From an uncultured Muribaculaceae bacterium (lineage in GTDB: Bacteria > Bacteroidota > Bacteroidia > Bacteroidales > Muribaculaceae), in NCBI GenBank assembly GCA_910587475.1, contig CAJUMR010000009.1:1-64000 (forward strand): a DNA stretch of 64,000 bases, written 5' to 3'. A program made the translations under genes and the position numbers. Below, in pieces: positions 24,543-33,753 of this stretch. The notes below the pieces were generated by a model that saw nothing but the letters and a program-made list of their open reading frames with translations, made no database searches and was not told the origin of the DNA. Position 1 is the stretch's first letter, and the number at the start of each line of letters is the position of its first letter.

Positions 24543-25556
24543 TCAGCGGATATTACGCTTTGTGAGCGCCCTGTGGTAGCGGGCTGCGTTGCGGTTATGA
24601 GTGTCGAGGTCTGAAGCAAAACTATGATAGCCTGAAAAATCGTCCTTGGCACACATGTATATATAATTATGAGCAGGAGCGGCAAGCACAGCCTCGAGTG
24701 TAGCCCGCTCGGGGATACGGATCGGGCCAGGGGGGAGTCCTTTATATTTATATGTGTTGTAAGGCGAATCAACCGACAGATGAGAATTATAGATGCGTCT
24801 GATGGAAAAATCTCCGATTGCAAATTTCACAGTCGGATCGGCCTGGAGGAGCATGCCTCTGTTCAAGCGGTTGAGATAAAGTCGCGCCACCGTGGGTCTC
24901 TCATCAGTTTTAGAAGTCTCTTCCTCGACTATCGAAGCCACGGTCGCAACTGCCACGGGGGTCAAGCCCAATGACGCTGCAGCAGCACGACGATCGTCAT
25001 TCCAGAAGCGGTCGCGCACGTCAGACAAGGACTTCACTACGTCGACGGCACCGGTTGTCCAATAAAAATCGTAGGTATCAGGCAGGAAAGCTGCCGGATA
25101 GGCCGCACGGCTAAAGCCTTTCTGCGGCAAAACAGAATCACAGGCAGCAAGAAAATCATCAGCCCCCCACTCCATTTTAGAAGCGATCCGCGATGCGAGC
25201 TGGTCGAGTGTCCTTATGTTGTTGAATGTCAACCTCACCGGCGTCTGACGCCCGGCACGCAAACTGCGGCTGAGAGTAATCGCTTTCTCCCCGCTTTCCA
25301 CAACATATGAGCCAACTGCCCGATCGATTTCCGAACGCTGCAGGCTCCACGTCCAATAGACATCCTCGCCAAAATCGCCAAGCCGCGAGACTAAAGAGTC
25401 ACGCAAGCTGCTGTCGGTTGAACCATGAGGAACATAGATGCGCACACGCTCGCCTTCATAACGGGCAAAGAGCCTCGATCCGACATAAAGCGCCATCGCT
25501 ATAGCGCCAATCAGTACAGCCGCAAGCGAAAGCAAAATAATCTTTACCCTGCTCAT
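24543..25556 (-). CDS. mltG: endolytic murein transglycosylase
   Basis: A 337-residue MltG (YceG) protein that cuts nascent peptidoglycan glycan strands and sets chain length. One N-terminal membrane helix (about 5-27) anchors it; a LysM-like region and the catalytic domain follow. The catalytic Glu is in [11 protein letters not shown] (about 218-228), and the downstream [14 protein letters not shown] and [16 protein letters not shown] (about 277-292) are hallmarks. Length matches E. coli MltG (340). It overlaps smpB by 4 nt (ATGA) at the end of the yip1-smpB-mltG operon. Confidence 0.95.
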   Translation of the reverse strand: MSRVKIILLSLAAVLIGAIAMALYVGSRLFARYEGERVRIYVPHGSTDSSLRDSLVSRLGDFGEDVYWTWSLQRSEIDRAVGSYVVESGEKAITLSRSLRAGRQTPVRLTFNNIRTLDQLASRIASKMEWGADDFLAACDSVLPQKGFSRAAYPAAFLPDTYDFYWTTGAVDVVKSLSDVRDRFWNDDRRAAAASLGLTPVAVATVASIVEEETSKTDERPTVARLYLNRLNRGMLLQADPTVKFAIGDFSIRRIYNSHLSVDSPYNTYKYKGLPPGPIRIPERATLEAVLAAPAHNYIYMCAKDDFSGYHSFASDLDTHNRNAARYHRALTKRNIR

Positions 25557-26014
25557 TTTTTCTGGAACATGCGGGCCATGTTACGGCGATCTTCGCGCTC
25601 TTTGATAGACTGTCGTTTATCGTAGGCTTTCTTACCGCGTCCGACACCGATTACAAGCTTGGCCAGTCCCCTGTCGTTGATAAACAGACGCAAGGGCACG
25701 ATTGTGAAACCGGTCTCTTTGCCGCATTTCTCGAGTTTAGCGATCTCCTTTTTGTTAAGGAGCAATTTGCGGTCGCGTCGCGTGGCATGATTATTATATG
25801 TGCCGTAGAAGTATTCGGCGATATACATGTTCTTGACCCACACCTCTCCATTGTTGATGTAGCAGAATGTATCTGTCAGACCGGCTTTGCCGAGTCGGAG
25901 AGATTTGATTTCTGTGCCGGTCAGAACAATTCCGGCAGTGTAAGTATCGGAGATTTCGTAGTCGAACGAAGCTCTGCGGTTTTTTATATTGACGTCTTTA
26001 ACGTTCATTTTCAA
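25553..26014 (-). CDS. smpB: SsrA-binding protein
   Basis: A 153-residue SmpB, the partner of tmRNA in trans-translation rescue of stalled ribosomes. Family features: [20 protein letters not shown] (about 18-37), [20 protein letters not shown] (about 40-59), the [17 protein letters not shown] tmRNA-contact segment, and a basic C-terminal tail ([19 protein letters not shown]) that enters the mRNA channel. ATG 26014 overlaps the upstream stop by 4 nt; ATG 26008 is also possible. No tmRNA gene is in the window. Confidence 0.97.
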   Translation of the reverse strand: MKMNVKDVNIKNRRASFDYEISDTYTAGIVLTGTEIKSLRLGKAGLTDTFCYINNGEVWVKNMYIAEYFYGTYNNHATRRDRKLLLNKKEIAKLEKCGKETGFTIVPLRLFINDRGLAKLVIGVGRGKKAYDKRQSIKEREDRRNMARMFQKK

Positions 26015-26559
26015 GCAATGATTAATTCAAGAAAATAGAAAATTGCAATCGGCACAACGATCACCGACAATGCAGCGAGACACAGGAAGCGCAACTCAGC
26101 CCCCTGTTTTACCGATAGATATGCCGCAGCCCTGTAGAGGATCAATGCTACAAACAGCGGCAAAAACTTCACGAGAGTCAGGTCGGTCGGAAGGATATTC
26201 TCGATAATCTCGATGATCAGCAGCAAACCAAGTCCATAGATGATAAATGTTGAGATCTTGTGAGAATTGACTTCACCGTCGATAAACACCGAAACATACT
26301 GCATAAGGATGGTTCTTGCTATAAAAAACGACACGAAGAACGAGCCAAACAACGCAACTGCCAATTCGATGACTGTCAGCACTCCACCGCTATTATGATA
26401 GAAAAGTCTGACAAACTCTGTCAACGCAGCGAATGCAAGCAATGGATAATAGGCATCGCGCATCAGCTTTTCGGGATCGTCCATAGATGCCGACACATCC
26501 TCCCACCCTCGTACGGGCGAAAGCATAAGCTGCAGAATATTTTGAAGGTATCTCACCAT
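26011..26559 (-). CDS. Yip1-family inner-membrane protein
   Basis: A 182-residue protein with five hydrophobic helices and an N-terminal amphipathic stretch ([18 protein letters not shown]) characteristic of bacterial Yip1-domain (PF04893) proteins. The function of the bacterial family is unknown. It leads the yip1-smpB-mltG operon. A -7 element (TAATTTTG, minus 26592-26585) lies 26 bp upstream. Confidence 0.8.
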   Translation of the reverse strand: MVRYLQNILQLMLSPVRGWEDVSASMDDPEKLMRDAYYPLLAFAALTEFVRLFYHNSGGVLTVIELAVALFGSFFVSFFIARTILMQYVSVFIDGEVNSHKISTFIIYGLGLLLIIEIIENILPTDLTLVKFLPLFVALILYRAAAYLSVKQGAELRFLCLAALSVIVVPIAIFYFLELIIA

Positions 26560-26687
26560 TTTGATCCATGATTATTTTAAAACACAAAATTAGTAAATAT
26601 CGGCCATAATTCAATTCAAATGACTATTTTTGTAGCCGATATCACAAAGACATATATCTAACAACGAAAACAAACATATACACAGTT

Positions 26688-27134
26688 ATGATCAAACGAA
26701 TTGTTTCGATTGCCGGAAAACCCGGACTATTCAAACTTGTAAGTCAAGGCAAAAACATGCTTATCGTCGAGTCACTCCAGACCGGAAAACGCACTCCGGC
26801 CTATGCTCACGACAAGGTTATCTCACTCGCCGATGTGGCTATATATACCGACGGAGAAGACATGCCACTGGCAGATGTACTCGAAAAGATCAGCGCTTAC
26901 ACCAACGGTCAGCCGATCGACATCAAAGGCTTTGCCGACGACGCAGCAATACGCACATATTTCGGCGAGATCCTGCCCGAATTTGACCGCGACAGAGTCT
27001 ACACAACCGACATCAAAAAACTTTTCACATGGTACAACCAGCTCATCGCTGGCGGAGTGACCAAATTCAAAGACGATGAAATCGCGGAAGATCAGGCAGC
27101 CGAAGCTGCAGAAAAAGCTGACGCCGCAGAATAA
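26688..27134 (+). CDS. DUF5606 protein
   Basis: A 148-residue protein matching the Bacteroidetes family DUF5606, with the conserved opening KRIVSIAGKPGLFKLVSQGK and a SLADVAIYTDGEDMPLADVL segment. The tail (about 130-148) is acidic and alanine-rich. Function unknown; conserved as a soluble single-copy protein. It has its own -7 element (TATTTTTG, 26625-26632) and a strong terminator at 27157-27198, so it is a monocistronic unit. Confidence 0.9.
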   Translation: MIKRIVSIAGKPGLFKLVSQGKNMLIVESLQTGKRTPAYAHDKVISLADVAIYTDGEDMPLADVLEKISAYTNGQPIDIKGFADDAAIRTYFGEILPEFDRDRVYTTDIKKLFTWYNQLIAGGVTKFKDDEIAEDQAAEAAEKADAAE

Positions 27135-27156
27135 CGATTGTCAAAACTCTTTGATA

Positions 27157-27198
27157 TAGTGCGTTGTTTCAAAAATAAAGCAACGCACTATTTTTTTT
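27157..27198 (+). terminator. intrinsic terminator of the DUF5606 gene
   Basis: A perfect 10-bp stem, TAGTGCGTTG (27157-27166) with CAACGCACTA (27181-27190), followed by eight T. Confidence 0.92.
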
Positions 27199-27210
27199 AA
27201 TTCAAAATCG

Positions 27211-28227
27211 ATGAACAGGAAATCACATCTACGCTCACTGCTGCTGTTGGCGATTATAGCGATCTCGGCTTCGATGGCCGCAGCATGGCAGACCGACGTG
27301 CTCGGCGACGGCTACGAAATGAGATATGTCGACCAAGGCACCGACTACAGTGGTACAGTAAGATCAACTATCGTGAGAAAAGACTCCGACTGCGGCAGAC
27401 GCAACGGAATACTATATGTCCACGGCTATAACGACTATTTCTTCCAGAAAGAGATGGGCGACCGATTTGTGGATTCCTGCATCAATTTCTACGCTGTCGA
27501 CCTGCGCAAGTACGGAAGATCGATAATGCCCGGCCAGAAAAAATTTCAGGCCAGAGACCTTCATGAGTATTTTGCCGATATAGACTCTGCGCTTGCACAA
27601 ATGCACGCGGATGGAATTGACGATATAGTACTGATGGGGCACTCGACCGACGGTCTGATCACATCATTATATATGAACGAACACCCCGACAGTGCGATCA
27701 GAGGCCTTATTCTCAACTCACCGTTTCTCGACTGGAATTTCAGCGGTTTCATGCGCAAAGTGGCAATTCCGGCGTTCGGCTCGCTCGGCAAGCTGTTTCC
27801 CAATCTGTCGATATCGCAAGGCGACGGGACAGGCTATGCCGAATCTCTGTTGAAAGACTATCACGGAGAATGGGACTACAACCAAGACTGGAAAGTGGTC
27901 CACCCGGAAAAAGTCGACGCTTCGTGGACCCGCGCCATCAGCAGCGCACAGAAAGAGTTGAAAAAAGGAGGCAAGATAGATGTTCCAATCCTGCTGATGC
28001 ATTCGTCGGGCAGTGTCAGCGGCGACAAGTGGACACCCGAATTCCAGAAAAATGATGCTGTGCTTAATGTCAAAGACATTTCGCGGATCGGTCGCGGTCT
28101 GGGGCAAGATGTTACAGAAGACACTGTCACCGACGGCCTGCACGATCTCATGCTTTCGGCGCCTCCGGTCAGAGAAAAGGCTTATGACGACATGTTCAGA
28201 TGGATAAGAGAGCGGCATATACTATGA
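27211..28227 (+). CDS. exported alpha/beta hydrolase
   Basis: A 338-residue hydrolase with an N-terminal signal sequence (about 1-25). The fold shows a GILYVHGYNDYFFQ oxyanion region (about 69-82), a nucleophile elbow reading GHSTDG (Ser about 146; normally GHSxGG), an acid region near LLMHSSGS and a catalytic His in DGLHDLM (about 312). It is closest to the S33/monoacylglycerol-lipase (lysophospholipase) type. Its start lies 12 bp after a terminator, so it is separate from DUF5606. It sits just upstream of menD but is exported, so it is not MenH. Confidence 0.82.
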   Translation: MNRKSHLRSLLLLAIIAISASMAAAWQTDVLGDGYEMRYVDQGTDYSGTVRSTIVRKDSDCGRRNGILYVHGYNDYFFQKEMGDRFVDSCINFYAVDLRKYGRSIMPGQKKFQARDLHEYFADIDSALAQMHADGIDDIVLMGHSTDGLITSLYMNEHPDSAIRGLILNSPFLDWNFSGFMRKVAIPAFGSLGKLFPNLSISQGDGTGYAESLLKDYHGEWDYNQDWKVVHPEKVDASWTRAISSAQKELKKGGKIDVPILLMHSSGSVSGDKWTPEFQKNDAVLNVKDISRIGRGLGQDVTEDTVTDGLHDLMLSAPPVREKAYDDMFRWIRERHIL

Positions 28228-28277
28228 CAAGGCAACAATAATGGATTAATGCGGACATCTGTTTGAGAAAAATTGGG

Positions 28278-28285
28278 TAACTTTG
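28278..28285 (+). promoter_or_regulatory. -7 element of the men operon
   Basis: TAACTTTG lies 43 bp before ATG 28329. The nearest TTTG (28262-28265) is only 12 bases away, so the -33 element is uncertain. Confidence 0.5.
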
Positions 28286-28328
28286 CCTGACGAACTCACC
28301 GACATCCGGTAAGAGTCGGGATTAACAG

Positions 28329-30029
28329 ATGAACACGATGATGACAACCGATAAAGAATCATGCCGCACAATCATTGAATTACTGGTCGCCCACGGCGTT
28401 GAGGACGCTGTGATCTCGCCTGGCAGCCGCAACACTCCGCTGATCATCGCTGCGCACCGCAATGCCGGACTGCGCACTCACGTAGTGATCGACGAACGCT
28501 GCGCTGCATTTTTCGGACTCGGCATCGCTCTGCAGACCCATAAGCCCGTGGCATTGATCTGCACATCAGGATCAGCGGTTCTCAACTACGCCCCTGCCAT
28601 CTCAGAAGCATATTACCGCCACATACCGCTGATAGCCATCTCAGCCGACAGACCCGCGGAATGGATCGATCAGGACGACAGCCAGACCATAAGGCAGAAC
28701 GGAGTGATCGACAACATTGTCAAAGGGTCATTTGACATTTACGGCGAGAACGGCGCAGCGGTCTACAGCCGCTTCACATCGCGGACCATCAACGATGCGA
28801 TAGCGCTCGCAACCAGAGGTCCTAAAGGGCCCGTACACATCAACGTGCGCCTTGACGAGCCATTGGGAAATATATCCGACATCGAGTCAAAACCGGCTTC
28901 GAGGATAGAGCTCATCGAAGCAGACGCGAAACGCCTGAGCGACCGACAGTTCGACAGGCTCGCAGAAGAGGCTGCCGGCAAAAAGATAATGATTGTGTGC
29001 GGTTTCGGCGCTTCTGACCACAAGCTCGACAAAGCACTGGACGACTTTGCCAGAAGATGCGGTGCGGTGATTCTGAAAGAAGCGCAGTCGAACGTACACA
29101 CCTCTATTGCAGTCAGCCACATCGACTCATGTCTATCGACATTCACCAAGGATGATTACAATGATCTGAAACCCGATCTTGTCATAACGACCGGCGGGTC
29201 AATCGTGTCTCGAATGATAAAACAATATCTTCGCAGCCTCAATGATATCGAGCACTGGCATATAGCCGAAAGCCGCCGTTCAATCGACTGCTTCCTCGCG
29301 CTTACTAAACGAATAGAGTGCGAGACCGACGTTTTCTTTGACGAATTGGGCTCAAGACTTTCAAGCAACGCGGCATGCGATTGTCAGTACCTGAAAAAAT
29401 GGACGGCCAAACATGCAGAAGCAAGAGAAAAGATGAAGCAATTCCTGCCATCGTGCGGGTGGAGTGACTTCTACGCCATGGGGCGCATGATGAAACTGAC
29501 TCCGCGCAACTGGCACCTTCAGCTGAGCAATGGCACCGTTGTGCGTTATGCCCAGCTGTTCGACTATTCGGCGTTCAGCAACATCGAATGCAACAGAGGC
29601 GTAAGCGGCATCGACGGATGCACATCGACGGCTATCGGCGCTCATCTGGATTACAACGACGTGACGCTGCTGATCAGCGGCGACATGAGCGCACAATACG
29701 ACGCCGGCGCGCTGGCGCTTAACGAGATCAGCCCGCGGTTCAAAATGGCTGTACTCAACAACAGCGGCGGAGGCATATTCAGGTTCATCAAGTCGACATC
29801 CCATCTCGAGGAGTGTGAGGAATGCTTTGCAGCGAAAGTCAATCTGCCATTGAAGCAGTTGGCCGAAGGCTATGGCTTCGCTTATTTTGAAGCAAGCGAC
29901 AAAGAGTCGTTCGACGAAGCGTTCAGCCTCTTTGCTGTCGAAAAAGAGCGACCGGCGCTACTCAACATCATCACCCCACCCCGGCAAAGCGCCGAACTAT
30001 TAAAAGAATTTTTCACAACGACGAAATAA
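28329..30029 (+). CDS. menD: 2-succinyl-5-enolpyruvyl-6-hydroxy-3-cyclohexene-1-carboxylate synthase
   Basis: A 566-residue thiamine-diphosphate enzyme that condenses 2-oxoglutarate with isochorismate in menaquinone synthesis. Motifs: AVISPGSRNTPLIIAA near residue 30, the ThDP-activating Glu in VVIDERCAAFFGLGIA near 55, and the Mg-ThDP site GDMSAQYDAGALALNEISP near 450. It heads menD-menB-menC-menE, with 9 bp before menB. An alternative start is the ATG two codons in. The usual upstream isochorismate synthase gene (menF) is absent here. Confidence 0.96.
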   Translation: MNTMMTTDKESCRTIIELLVAHGVEDAVISPGSRNTPLIIAAHRNAGLRTHVVIDERCAAFFGLGIALQTHKPVALICTSGSAVLNYAPAISEAYYRHIPLIAISADRPAEWIDQDDSQTIRQNGVIDNIVKGSFDIYGENGAAVYSRFTSRTINDAIALATRGPKGPVHINVRLDEPLGNISDIESKPASRIELIEADAKRLSDRQFDRLAEEAAGKKIMIVCGFGASDHKLDKALDDFARRCGAVILKEAQSNVHTSIAVSHIDSCLSTFTKDDYNDLKPDLVITTGGSIVSRMIKQYLRSLNDIEHWHIAESRRSIDCFLALTKRIECETDVFFDELGSRLSSNAACDCQYLKKWTAKHAEAREKMKQFLPSCGWSDFYAMGRMMKLTPRNWHLQLSNGTVVRYAQLFDYSAFSNIECNRGVSGIDGCTSTAIGAHLDYNDVTLLISGDMSAQYDAGALALNEISPRFKMAVLNNSGGGIFRFIKSTSHLEECEECFAAKVNLPLKQLAEGYGFAYFEASDKESFDEAFSLFAVEKERPALLNIITPPRQSAELLKEFFTTTK

Positions 30030-30038
30030 ATAATAAAC

Positions 30039-30863
30039 ATGAGCAATCGTAACTGGCAAACAATCAAGGAATATTCTGACATACTTTTTGATTTCTACAA
30101 CGGCATCGCCCGCATAACGATCAACCGGCCTAAGGTGTACAACGCATTCCGTCCTCAGACCAATGCACAGATGCTTGAAGCAATGGCCTACTGCCGCGAA
30201 CACCCCGAAGTGAGGGTCGTAGTTCTTACCGGAGCGGGCGACAAAGCGTTCTGCTCGGGCGGTGACCAGAATTACAAAAGCCGCGGCGGTTACCGCGATG
30301 CCGACGGCACACCGCGTCTCAATGTGCTTGATCTCCATAAAGCTATCAGGAGCATTCCCAAGCCAGTGATCGCGATGGTCAACGGCTATGCTATCGGAGG
30401 AGGAAACGTGCTCAATGTGGTCTGCGATCTGTCAATAGCATCAGACATCGCACGTTTCGGCCAGACCGGGCCCAAAGTCGGAAGTTTCGACGCAGGCTTC
30501 GGATCATCGTATCTCGCCCGATGCGTCGGTCAGAAGAAGGCCCGCGAAATATGGTATCTTTGCCGTCAGTACACCGCTGCGGAAGCTCTCGAAATGGGCA
30601 TGATCAACAAAGTTGTGCCTTTTGAAAGACTTGAGGATGAGGTGGTCGAATGGTGTGAGACCATAATCAAACGCAGCCCGTTTGCGATCCGCATGATCAA
30701 ACGCGCGCTCAACGCTGAGCTCGACGGACAGAGCGGCCTGATGGAATTTGCGGGCGACGCCACGCTGATGTACTATCTCATGGACGAAGCGCAGGAAGGC
30801 AAAAACGCTTTCCTCGAAAAACGCGATCCCGATTTCGACCAGTTCCCTCAATTTCCCGGATAA
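30039..30863 (+). CDS. menB: 1,4-dihydroxy-2-naphthoyl-CoA synthase
   Basis: A 274-residue crotonase-superfamily enzyme that closes the second naphthoquinone ring from o-succinylbenzoyl-CoA. It has [16 protein letters not shown] (about 28-43), the oxyanion-hole and bicarbonate-type segment [14 protein letters not shown] (about 72-85), and [20 protein letters not shown] (about 115-134). The [12 protein letters not shown] stretch (about 144-155) is specific to MenB. Length agrees with the family. It is nearly contiguous with menD and menC. Confidence 0.97.
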   Translation: MSNRNWQTIKEYSDILFDFYNGIARITINRPKVYNAFRPQTNAQMLEAMAYCREHPEVRVVVLTGAGDKAFCSGGDQNYKSRGGYRDADGTPRLNVLDLHKAIRSIPKPVIAMVNGYAIGGGNVLNVVCDLSIASDIARFGQTGPKVGSFDAGFGSSYLARCVGQKKAREIWYLCRQYTAAEALEMGMINKVVPFERLEDEVVEWCETIIKRSPFAIRMIKRALNAELDGQSGLMEFAGDATLMYYLMDEAQEGKNAFLEKRDPDFDQFPQFPG

Positions 30864-30890
30864 AAGACCTGACTAAACGATAAGACATCA

Positions 30891-31931
30891 ATGATCAAGG
30901 CTCAATGGAGCCGCTATCGGCTTCAATTCCGTTTCCTTGCCAAAACCTCGCGCGAAGAGATGACGGCAAAGGACACTTACTTCGTGAGAACCTATGATGA
31001 CTGCCGGCCCGACATCGTCGGACTGGGCGAATGCGCATTGTTCAGAGGCCTGAGTGCCGACGATGTCCCCGACTTTGAAAATCGGCTTAGTGAGGCCTGC
31101 CGCCACCCACTCGAACCATTGCCAGAAATGAGTGCAATACGCTTCGGCTTCGAGACTGCTATGGCCGATCTCCGTAACGGAGGACATCGCACGATTTTTG
31201 AAAGCCAATGGCAAAACGGCAGGAAACAGATAGCGATCAACGGCTTGATATGGATGGGCGACAAAGCCACGATGGTCAGGCGCGTTGAAGAAAAACTTTC
31301 TCAAGGCTTCAAAATCCTCAAACTGAAAGTCGGAGGCATCGCATTTGACGATGAACTCGACATCATCAAGACCATACGTCGCCGCTTCGGCCGCAACGAC
31401 CTCGAAATCAGGCTCGACGCCAACGGAAATTTCAAGGCCGAAAACGTTGACAAACGTCTCGAAGAATTGAGCAAATATGACATTCACTCGATCGAACAGC
31501 CTGTGGCTGCCGGTCAACATGCGCTGATGAAGCGTATCTGCGCTTCAAGCCCGATAGACATAGCTCTTGACGAGGAGCTCATCGGTTGCAGGTCCGACGT
31601 AGACATGGACGACATGCTGTCGGAGATAAAACCCCAGTACATCATTCTGAAACCCTCCCTGTGCGGTGGCTTTGAGAGAGCCGACCATTGGATCGCTACC
31701 GCAATGAAATATGGCATCGGTTGGTGGGCGACCTCGGCTCTCGAATCGAACATCGGACTTAATGCCATCGCTCAATGGGTATCGACCAAAGATAACGATA
31801 TGGCTCAAGGGCTCGGAACCGGCGAATTGTACGACAACAACATAGCGTCGCCCCTGGCCATGTCGGATGCCCGACTGATCTATCGTCAGAATGAAAAATG
31901 GATAATTCCCGATCTGCCGTGGCAAGTGTAA
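30891..31931 (+). CDS. menC: o-succinylbenzoate synthase
   Basis: A 346-residue enolase-superfamily dehydratase acting in menaquinone synthesis. Catalytic features are the Lys pair in LKLKVGG (about 141-147), metal ligands in RLDANGNF (about 172-179), SIEQPV (about 200-205) and LDEELIG (about 225-231), and the second base Lys in YIILKPSLCGGF (about 247-258). The last 34 bp overlap menE. Bacteroidales MenC proteins of this length are common. Confidence 0.94.
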   Translation: MIKAQWSRYRLQFRFLAKTSREEMTAKDTYFVRTYDDCRPDIVGLGECALFRGLSADDVPDFENRLSEACRHPLEPLPEMSAIRFGFETAMADLRNGGHRTIFESQWQNGRKQIAINGLIWMGDKATMVRRVEEKLSQGFKILKLKVGGIAFDDELDIIKTIRRRFGRNDLEIRLDANGNFKAENVDKRLEELSKYDIHSIEQPVAAGQHALMKRICASSPIDIALDEELIGCRSDVDMDDMLSEIKPQYIILKPSLCGGFERADHWIATAMKYGIGWWATSALESNIGLNAIAQWVSTKDNDMAQGLGTGELYDNNIASPLAMSDARLIYRQNEKWIIPDLPWQV

Positions 31932-32863
31932 GCGATTTCATCAGAGAGTGGCAATCTGACAGCAATTATATTGTCGCCCACACATCAGGGTCGACAGGAA
32001 CTCCGAAAGAGATAAGACTCCCGAAGGCAGATATGATCGTATCGGCCCGAGCCACAAACCGTCGCTTCGGCATCGACAGCAGATCGACAATAGCCGCCCC
32101 GCTGTCAGTAGATTACATAGCCGGAAAGATGATGTGTGTCCGCGCCATTGAAGCCGGTTGCAAGCTATTGGAGATGACTCCGTCCAACAATGTGACTATA
32201 GATCGGACAATCGACCTTCTCGCCATTGTGCCATCGCAGGTGGAGAGCATTATCAGTCAACCTAAGGCCGCACAACTGGTAAAAAACATCATCATCGGTG
32301 GCGCCCCGCTCTCAGAGAACCTCGCCACTGAACTTGCCGCCAAAGGCTTCAATGCATATGCAACCTACGGCATGACGGAAACGTGCAGCCATGTGGCTCT
32401 TGCTCGCATCGGGGACTCCGACCGACGGTTCACGGCTATGCCGGGCATAGAATTTTCGACAGACTGCCGCGGCTGCCTTGTGATATCGGCGCCTGACTAC
32501 AGTTTCAAGAAACTCACGACCAACGATATCGTTGAACTCTACAGCCCGACTGAATTCAAATGGATCGGACGGCATGACAACGTGATAAATTCGGGAGGGA
32601 TAAAAATATCGCCCGAGCAACTTGAACGAGAAATAGCCCGATATATATCCAAGCCATTCTACATCTGCGGAGTAAGCGATGACAGGTGGGGCGAAGTTCC
32701 GGTAATGGTGTTCGAAGGGAATAAAGCTGATGAAGAGGCAATTATCAGATTGCTAATGTCGAAGCTCGACCACAAACGATGCCCCAAGAGAGCATATGCC
32801 ACAGGGCAGCTACCGCGCACATCCAACGGGAAAATATTGCGCAAAAAGCCCGACGGGCTTTAG
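31898..32863 (+). CDS. menE: o-succinylbenzoate-CoA ligase, short form
   Basis: A 321-residue AMP-forming ligase that activates o-succinylbenzoate to its CoA thioester. It shows the P-loop YIVAHTSGSTGTPKEIRL (about 25-42), the A5-type ATYGMTETCSHVALA (about 149-163) and the C-terminal Lys region KRAYATGQLPRTSNGKILRK (about 298-317). Typical MenE proteins are over 430 residues; this one lacks most of the N-terminal subdomain, as other Bacteroidales MenE proteins do. ATG 31898 lies 34 bp inside menC; GTG codons at 31919 or 31928 are alternative starts. Confidence 0.87.
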   Translation: MDNSRSAVASVSDFIREWQSDSNYIVAHTSGSTGTPKEIRLPKADMIVSARATNRRFGIDSRSTIAAPLSVDYIAGKMMCVRAIEAGCKLLEMTPSNNVTIDRTIDLLAIVPSQVESIISQPKAAQLVKNIIIGGAPLSENLATELAAKGFNAYATYGMTETCSHVALARIGDSDRRFTAMPGIEFSTDCRGCLVISAPDYSFKKLTTNDIVELYSPTEFKWIGRHDNVINSGGIKISPEQLEREIARYISKPFYICGVSDDRWGEVPVMVFEGNKADEEAIIRLLMSKLDHKRCPKRAYATGQLPRTSNGKILRKKPDGL

Positions 32864-32880
32864 TTGTGCTAACTATACAA

Positions 32881-32907
32881 AATGCCGGGGTGACCGGCAT
32901 TTTTTTT
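32881..32907 (+). terminator. intrinsic terminator of the men operon
   Basis: AATGCCGG (32881-32888) pairs with CCGGCATT (32894-32901) over a 5-nt loop, followed by a run of T to 32907. A shorter T run on the opposite strand could let it also end the convergent Crp-family transcript. Confidence 0.85.
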
Positions 32908-32917
32908 AGGTTCGGTT

Positions 32918-33619
32918 TCAGAATCCAAGTTTGCTTATCTTGCGGAGCATCGGCTCGTTGATGATCTTGATGCGCCGTCCGTCGACAACGATGATCTTGT
33001 CGTTGACAAATGTCGACAAAGTGCGTATGGCGTTTGATGTAGTCATGTTTGAGAGACTTGCCAGATCTTCGCGGGCCATATATATCTTCAAAGTCGAATT
33101 GTCGTCCTCATATCCATAGTGATCGAGCAACACGACGAGAGCTTCGGCAAGTCGTCCGCGTATATGCTTCTGAGTCAAGGTGACTATGCGGGTGTCAGAA
33201 CCGCCGAGATTTCGGGCCAGTTCCTGAATGAAGAACATTGCGACATTATTATTGGTTCTGATCAGCTCATCGACAATCGTCAATGGCAATGAACCTACAA
33301 CCGACGGCTCTATGGCCATGGCGCTCGACACATAACACTCTTCGGCAAAATGCGCGCGATAGCCAAAATATTGAACCGGACGCATCAGGCGCAATATCTG
33401 CACACGTCCGCCAACCCCTTCCTTGATCTTTTTTACTTTTCCTTTAAAAAGACACCATAGGCATTCGGGCTCTTCGCCTTCTATATATATGTATTGATTC
33501 TTCTTAAAATTGTGAATTTCAAGATGATCGGCCACCAAACGCTTCTGGTCGCTGTCGAGGACAGACCAGATGGCAGACATATCTTCATTTATAACTTTTT
33601 CAAGCGCTGATTTAATCAT
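32918..33619 (-). CDS. Crp/Fnr-family transcription regulator
   Basis: A 233-residue regulator: a cyclic-nucleotide-binding-type beta barrel (about 15-130; HNFKKNQYIYIEGEEPECLW) and a C-terminal winged helix-turn-helix (about 160-225; MAREDLASLSNMTTSNAIRT). No N-terminal Fnr cysteine cluster is present, so it is not an Fe-S oxygen sensor; the effector is unknown. The true start is ATG 33619; the longer frame uses TTG. A consensus promoter lies at 33648-33677. It stands alone, convergent with menE. Confidence 0.9.
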   Translation of the reverse strand: MIKSALEKVINEDMSAIWSVLDSDQKRLVADHLEIHNFKKNQYIYIEGEEPECLWCLFKGKVKKIKEGVGGRVQILRLMRPVQYFGYRAHFAEECYVSSAMAIEPSVVGSLPLTIVDELIRTNNNVAMFFIQELARNLGGSDTRIVTLTQKHIRGRLAEALVVLLDHYGYEDDNSTLKIYMAREDLASLSNMTTSNAIRTLSTFVNDKIIVVDGRRIKIINEPMLRKISKLGF

Positions 33620-33647
33620 GGAATAAACCAATAAACGTATTACTCTG

Positions 33648-33677
33648 CAAAGTTACAAAATAATGTCAGATCTCAAA
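33648..33677 (-). promoter_or_regulatory. consensus promoter of the Crp/Fnr-family gene
   Basis: Minus strand: TTTG (33677-33674), 18 bases, then TAACTTTG (33655-33648). The predicted start near 33643 leaves a leader of about 24 nt before ATG 33619. Confidence 0.7.
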
Positions 33678-33753
33678 TCTTTTTAATCGCATTATTTTCA
33701 CATAACAGAGCTTTTACGAACATTTTGGTGAACAAACGGCCAATCACCGCCAA

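Noticed and set aside
27211..28227. Alpha/beta hydrolase as the menaquinone thioesterase-like enzyme MenH
   Set aside because: It carries an export signal, while MenH acts in the cytoplasm, and its transcript is separate from the men operon promoter at 28278.
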